Translations under genes and position numbers: made by a program
Part shown: in pieces, positions 7,346-10,548 of the stretch
Position numbering within the stretch: position 1 is the stretch's first letter
Layout: every line of letters starts with the position of its first letter
Notes under the pieces: model-generated
Told to the model about the DNA's origin: nothing
The model's database searches: none
Seen by the model: only the letters and a program-made list of their open reading frames with translations
Source of the DNA: CAZFPN01 sp044370655
GTDB lineage: Bacteria; Pseudomonadota; Alphaproteobacteria; Rickettsiales; Deianiraeaceae
Reading direction: 5' to 3'
DNA length: 10,548 nt
NCBI GenBank assembly: GCA_044370655.1
Contig: JBILVD010000040.1
Coordinates: 1 to 10,548, forward strand

Positions 7346-8839
7346 CTATTCTAAAATATTTGCATTTTTATTAGAGTGAGTTGTTTCAATTTTTAAAAGG
7401 TAAAGAATGCTTTGCATAACGCTTTTGTGGTCATATTCTTCTTTTTCTTTGATTTTTAAAGGAAAAGATGACCAAATAAGATAAGGAATTTCCTTCTGCT
7501 CCTTAGGGGCGATGCTATATGGAAAACCGTGTAAGAATATCCCCTTTTCTCCAAGACTTTCCCCATGATCGGAGACATAAATCATAACCGAAGGTTTGTT
7601 AGATTTTTTTAGCATATTTATAGTGTTTGCAAGTAAAAAATCGGTGTATAATATTGTGTTATCATACGCATTTATTAACTCATTTAAACTACATTCCGTT
7701 ACGCTCGCCGTTTTGCATTCTGGTTTAAAATGGCTAAAATCTTTAGGATATCTTTTATAATAAAGAGGGCCATGGCTTCCATTTTGATGAAGCACAAAAA
7801 GCTTAGGTTTTTGTTCATTCTTTTGAGACTCGAAGTCTTTATAAAACTCATCAAAAATAACTTCGTCTGGGCAACTTCCATCGCATTTTTTATGCTCTGC
7901 CGAAAAGGTAGGTACACCATTGCAAGCTTTATAACACCCGCCGTAGTTATTTTCATACCATTTTACAAAAACTCCAGCATTAAAAATCGGCCTTAAATAG
8001 CTCTCATATGTTTCTTTAAATTCAAAAATACAAGGTACTGAAATGGCAGTTGAAGTTCCGCATGAAATTCCTTTAAGCTTCTTTAAATCTGGAATTTTGG
8101 CAAGTTCTGGAGTTGTGTTTTTTTTGTATCCGTAAACGCCAAAGTTTTTGCGTCTTGCTGTTTCTCCAATGACAAGAACGATGTTGATTTCCTTGTTAGA
8201 ATTTAACTTTAAGTCGTCAATTATAATTTGTTGACCTCTTTCTTTGGGAAGGAAGTGTCTCTTAATTATAATTCCTGAATGAACTGTATAATTAAAGGGT
8301 ATGAATAATTCTCCAAAATACCCATTTACACGAAAAAACGTTGCTACTTTAACGTAGACTATCGCAATAAAAAATATTCCTAAAAACAAAGTTAAAATAG
8401 CAGATATAAGAGTTTTTTTTGCACTCCTATTAATCTTGCTTAAATATACCAAAATGGAAGGTAAAACCCCAAAAATAAAAATATAAACAAACATTCTGAC
8501 AGAGATTAAGTCCCGCACTTCATTTGCATCTGTTAAGAAGGCGTTTTTTATCATTTCCCTGTCTATTTGTATGTTATATGTCATCATAAAATACAAAATA
8601 GAAGCATTCAAAAGAAGTAGTGCTATAGCCGTAATTTTAATAATTCTAGTTTGTAAAATAAATAAATAAAAGCTAAAAGAGGCAAAAAAGCCAGCGATAA
8701 AAATAGAAATTAAAAATATACACTCTCCAATTGTTTTTAGTTCCAGTGTTTTTATGAGGCTTTTAAACAAAGGAATGTTAAAAACAAAAAATGAGTATAA
8801 AGTGTATAAAAAAATAAACTTTAGGTGAGATATATTCAT
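7346..8839 (-). CDS. eptA: Lipid A-type phosphoethanolamine transferase (EptA/MCR family)
   Basis: This inner-membrane enzyme moves phosphoethanolamine from phosphatidylethanolamine to a lipid A-type acceptor, lowering surface negative charge. It releases diacylglycerol. Residues 1-170 contain five predicted membrane helices (about 7-27, 38-60, 67-87, 112-134, 144-166). The rest is a periplasmic sulfatase-fold domain. Family motifs are plain: VIGETARRKNFGVYGY with metal ligand Glu226, SCGTSTAISVPC with nucleophile Thr262, HQNGSHGPLYYKRYP with His356, YDNTILYTDF, and VSDHGESLGEKGIFLHG with Asp424, His425 and His437. Eight cysteines pair as expected for disulfides (260/270, 302/306, 319/323, 375/383). 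Length 497 is slightly short of EptA and MCR (about 540). The acceptor cannot be read from sequence, so a glycan or heptose target (CptA or Opg-like) is possible. It starts 4 bp after the kinase-like gene. Confidence 0.93.
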   Translation of the reverse strand: MNISHLKFIFLYTLYSFFVFNIPLFKSLIKTLELKTIGECIFLISIFIAGFFASFSFYLFILQTRIIKITAIALLLLNASILYFMMTYNIQIDREMIKNAFLTDANEVRDLISVRMFVYIFIFGVLPSILVYLSKINRSAKKTLISAILTLFLGIFFIAIVYVKVATFFRVNGYFGELFIPFNYTVHSGIIIKRHFLPKERGQQIIIDDLKLNSNKEINIVLVIGETARRKNFGVYGYKKNTTPELAKIPDLKKLKGISCGTSTAISVPCIFEFKETYESYLRPIFNAGVFVKWYENNYGGCYKACNGVPTFSAEHKKCDGSCPDEVIFDEFYKDFESQKNEQKPKLFVLHQNGSHGPLYYKRYPKDFSHFKPECKTASVTECSLNELINAYDNTILYTDFLLANTINMLKKSNKPSVMIYVSDHGESLGEKGIFLHGFPYSIAPKEQKEIPYLIWSSFPLKIKEKEEYDHKSVMQSILYLLKIETTHSNKNANILE

Positions 8840-8843
8840 ACTT

Positions 8844-9419
8844 TTAAAGATAGTTGATAATAGTGCAAAATAAACCGCAGGTTAGTGGAATTAGGAGGTT
8901 GTCATCAATCTTGATTTTTTTGGCAAAAAGCTCAACAAGTGCCGTTGGAATTGAGGCAAAGTACAAATCCTCACCAAAAAATACTAAAATAAATCCCGCA
9001 GTAATTAAAAAAGCCAAAAAACCTCCAACTGTCTTTTCTCCTACTAGTTTTGATGTCTTCAAAAACTTTCCAAGCAAAGAGGCGGATGTATCTGATATAA
9101 CAAGCACGAAGATAGAGGCAATTGCAATCTCTTTTGAAAATAAAAGTATGGATAGAAAAACTCCACACATAAAATAAGTTGAACCATAAATTCCGCCTTC
9201 CTCCTCCTCCTTTCGGGAAAAAACTTGAAAAAATCTATTGCAAAATACCCTAAAAGCACTAAATTTAAAACGCATAAAATCTACGCTAGCAAGGAATATA
9301 AAAATTGCAAAAGTCCCGATTAAAGCTTGCTCTCTAGTTAGCCAAATCATGTAAAGTGTTGGGTAAATCAATGATGATAGGTGTATCATTTTACGCAAAA
9401 TTTCTTGTTTCATAATCAT
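8844..9419 (-). CDS. SEC59/dolichol kinase-family membrane lipid kinase-like protein
   Basis: This small polytopic membrane protein (191 aa, about six hydrophobic segments) belongs to the COG0170 / CTP-transferase superfamily, which includes yeast dolichol kinase Sec59, plant phytol kinases and the CTP-dependent diacylglycerol kinase Dgk1. Its features are RKMIHLSSLIYP near the N terminus, ISDTSASLLGKF (108-119) with the Asp of the nucleotide/metal-binding motif, GEKTVGGFLAF (127-137), and a C-terminal TALVELFAKKIKIDDNLLIPL-type motif (159-179, key residues Glu163, Asp172, Asp173, Asn174). The substrate cannot be told from sequence. Its ATG overlaps the virB10 stop as ATGA (9416-9419), implying translational coupling; Met3 is an alternative start. 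It ends 4 bp before eptA. My preferred inference is a diacylglycerol kinase serving eptA. Polyprenol kinase or a CDP-lipid role remain possible. Confidence 0.75.
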   Translation of the reverse strand: MIMKQEILRKMIHLSSLIYPTLYMIWLTREQALIGTFAIFIFLASVDFMRFKFSAFRVFCNRFFQVFSRKEEEEGGIYGSTYFMCGVFLSILLFSKEIAIASIFVLVISDTSASLLGKFLKTSKLVGEKTVGGFLAFLITAGFILVFFGEDLYFASIPTALVELFAKKIKIDDNLLIPLTCGLFCTIINYL

Positions 9420-10548
9420 TGAGAAGAGTTAGTAACTGTTGTATTTAAGGATGTTAAAGCTTTGTATTTAGGGAGTTTTAAGTCCTGATTTACCATAACT
9501 TTTAACCTTGTTCCTTGGGAAATTTTAACAACATATGTTGTGTCTATAATCCCTTTAACGACTTTTTCGGTTGCAGATGCTATCTCGTTTGAAAAACGCT
9601 CAGTAGCAATGTCAATTGGATCTTTATTAGTGGTTACAACACCGGTTGGAGAAATAGTGGTTGAAGACCTTTTCGAGCCTGTAATTTGTTGAGTTGCGAT
9701 GGTTGCAACAAGTGGAATTGACGAGAGTAGTAGAGCAGATGCAATTACCTCTCCATATTTCTTGTCTACTTCACCTTGAACCCCTGCCCTACCGAATTGA
9801 TCCGAAGCAAAGCTGTCTATCCCTAGAGAAATTCCATCAGGACGCAAAATACGAGACCAAGTAATAATTACTCTTCCAGAGCTCACTCCACCAGCAGAAT
9901 AACTGCCATAGAGCCTTGTCCCTTTTGGTATTAGAATGCTTCTTCCCGCCTCTGCATATACATCTCTTGAAACAACAGCCCTTATAGTGCCAGGAATGCT
10001 TGAATCTATTGCGGTTTCGAGTATAGCATCAATCATTCGCCCTTGTGCTACAATGTTACCTAAGTCGGGAATTTTTTTACCTTCATTTGGAATATCATTA
10101 GAAAATTCAGCATCAAGAGAGGAGTCTATAAAGATAAAGTCGCTCATTGTCTTCCTAACGCTTTTATCAACAGGTCCATTAACAGATGTGTCAATAATTG
10201 GAGGGGGAGGGTTCTCTGGGTCAATTTTTCTTCGTTTTGTTATTAATTGAGTTTTATTAGAATTTTTGACAAATTCATCAAAAGAAAGACTATCTTCTGA
10301 TTCTTCTTTTTTTCTAGTTACTGCATCTTCTTCATCTTCTTCATCTTCGCCTTCTTCAATTTGTAATTCGGCACGGATTTTTTCAAGGTCTAAAGTGTTA
10401 ATTTCGTCTTCTACATCTTTCTCTTTACTTTGAGTAAATGTGTCAATTTTATTAAGCAAGTTGACATCAAGGGAAGGAGCTACGGGCGGGGCAAATTCGG
10501 TTGTTTTATTTTGTGAAGTTTGGGTTTGAGGTGATGGAGGTTGATTAG
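9416..10548 (-). CDS. virB10: Type IV secretion protein VirB10 (TrbI family), 5' end outside window
   Basis: VirB10 spans the envelope of type IV secretion systems, linking inner-membrane energisers to the outer-membrane pore. The frame stays open to the right edge (first full codon at 10546). A TTG at 10457-10459 is therefore not the likely start, and the cytosolic tail and inner-membrane helix are missing. In the visible 376 residues, a Pro/Gln/Thr-rich stretch is followed by an acidic run (about 64-74), PPPP (about 113-116), and then the TrbI/VirB10 beta-barrel domain. That domain has GRMIDAILETAI (169-180), IPGTIRAVVSRDVYAEAG, ILIPKGTRLYGSY (204-216), ITWSRILRPDGI (228-239) and GRAGVQGEVD (252-261). 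The hydrophobic helix around 266-289 and the second amphipathic helix around 311-333 fit the outer-membrane antenna. GTRLKVMVNQDL closes the domain. The organisation resembles rickettsial vir (rvh) systems. The next gene, however, is not virB11 but a lipid kinase-like protein that overlaps it by 4 bp. Confidence 0.92.
   Translation of the reverse strand, partial: NQPPSPQTQTSQNKTTEFAPPVAPSLDVNLLNKIDTFTQSKEKDVEDEINTLDLEKIRAELQIEEGEDEEDEEDAVTRKKEESEDSLSFDEFVKNSNKTQLITKRRKIDPENPPPPIIDTSVNGPVDKSVRKTMSDFIFIDSSLDAEFSNDIPNEGKKIPDLGNIVAQGRMIDAILETAIDSSIPGTIRAVVSRDVYAEAGRSILIPKGTRLYGSYSAGGVSSGRVIITWSRILRPDGISLGIDSFASDQFGRAGVQGEVDKKYGEVIASALLLSSIPLVATIATQQITGSKRSSTTISPTGVVTTNKDPIDIATERFSNEIASATEKVVKGIIDTTYVVKISQGTRLKVMVNQDLKLPKYKALTSLNTTVTNSSQ
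10325..10348. repeat. 9-bp tandem repeat inside virB10
   Basis: ATCTTCTTC is present in 2.7 tandem copies (10325-10333, 10334-10342, partial 10343-10348). On the minus strand it encodes part of an Asp/Glu-rich run in the flexible periplasmic linker. The unit is a multiple of three, so copy-number change would alter linker length without breaking the frame. Confidence 0.6.

Noticed and set aside
10457..10459. TTG as the virB10 start codon
   Set aside because: The frame remains open with VirB10-like Pro-rich sequence up to the window edge, and the required N-terminal membrane helix would be missing, so the true start lies outside the window.

Overview
This is an AT-rich bacterial window. It looks like an alphaproteobacterium of the obligate intracellular kind (order Rickettsiales or similar). 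The reasons are low GC, a VirB10 type IV secretion gene, an rsmH standing outside any cell-wall cluster, an infB separated from nusA, weak or absent Shine-Dalgarno sequences, and a decaying IS1-type transposase. The order-level placement is an inference from this general picture, not from a marker gene.

Left part (1-1019): a broken IS1-family transposase lies on the minus strand (1-469) and runs off the left edge. It is followed by about 550 bp with no convincing gene. Inside that gap, a short GC-richer island of about 70 bp is bracketed by two copies of a 13-bp AT repeat. Next come two plus-strand genes: typA/bipA (1020-2867), a ribosome-associated GTPase, and a beta-class glutathione S-transferase-like protein (2981-3592) that has lost the family's catalytic cysteine.

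Right part (3608-10548): every gene is on the minus strand. In transcription order they are virB10 (runs off the right edge), a small membrane protein of the SEC59/dolichol kinase-CTP transferase family, a lipid A-type phosphoethanolamine transferase (EptA/MCR family), infB, and rsmH. The first three are tightly packed: virB10 and the kinase-like gene overlap by 4 bp (ATGA), and the kinase-like gene and eptA are 4 bp apart. infB then has its own strong sigma70-like promoter (TTGACA, 17 bp, TAGAAT) in the 51 bp after eptA. rsmH is 189 bp further on and converges on the GST gene with only 15 bp between stop codons.

The most interesting idea is the kinase-like/eptA pair. Phosphoethanolamine transferases use phosphatidylethanolamine and leave diacylglycerol behind. 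A membrane lipid kinase encoded immediately before eptA could return that diacylglycerol to phosphatidic acid, standing in for the bacterial DgkA found beside eptA in some other bacteria. Translational linkage of the pair to a secretion-channel gene, in the place where virB11 might be expected, is a second unusual point. Both are inferences from gene order and family membership.
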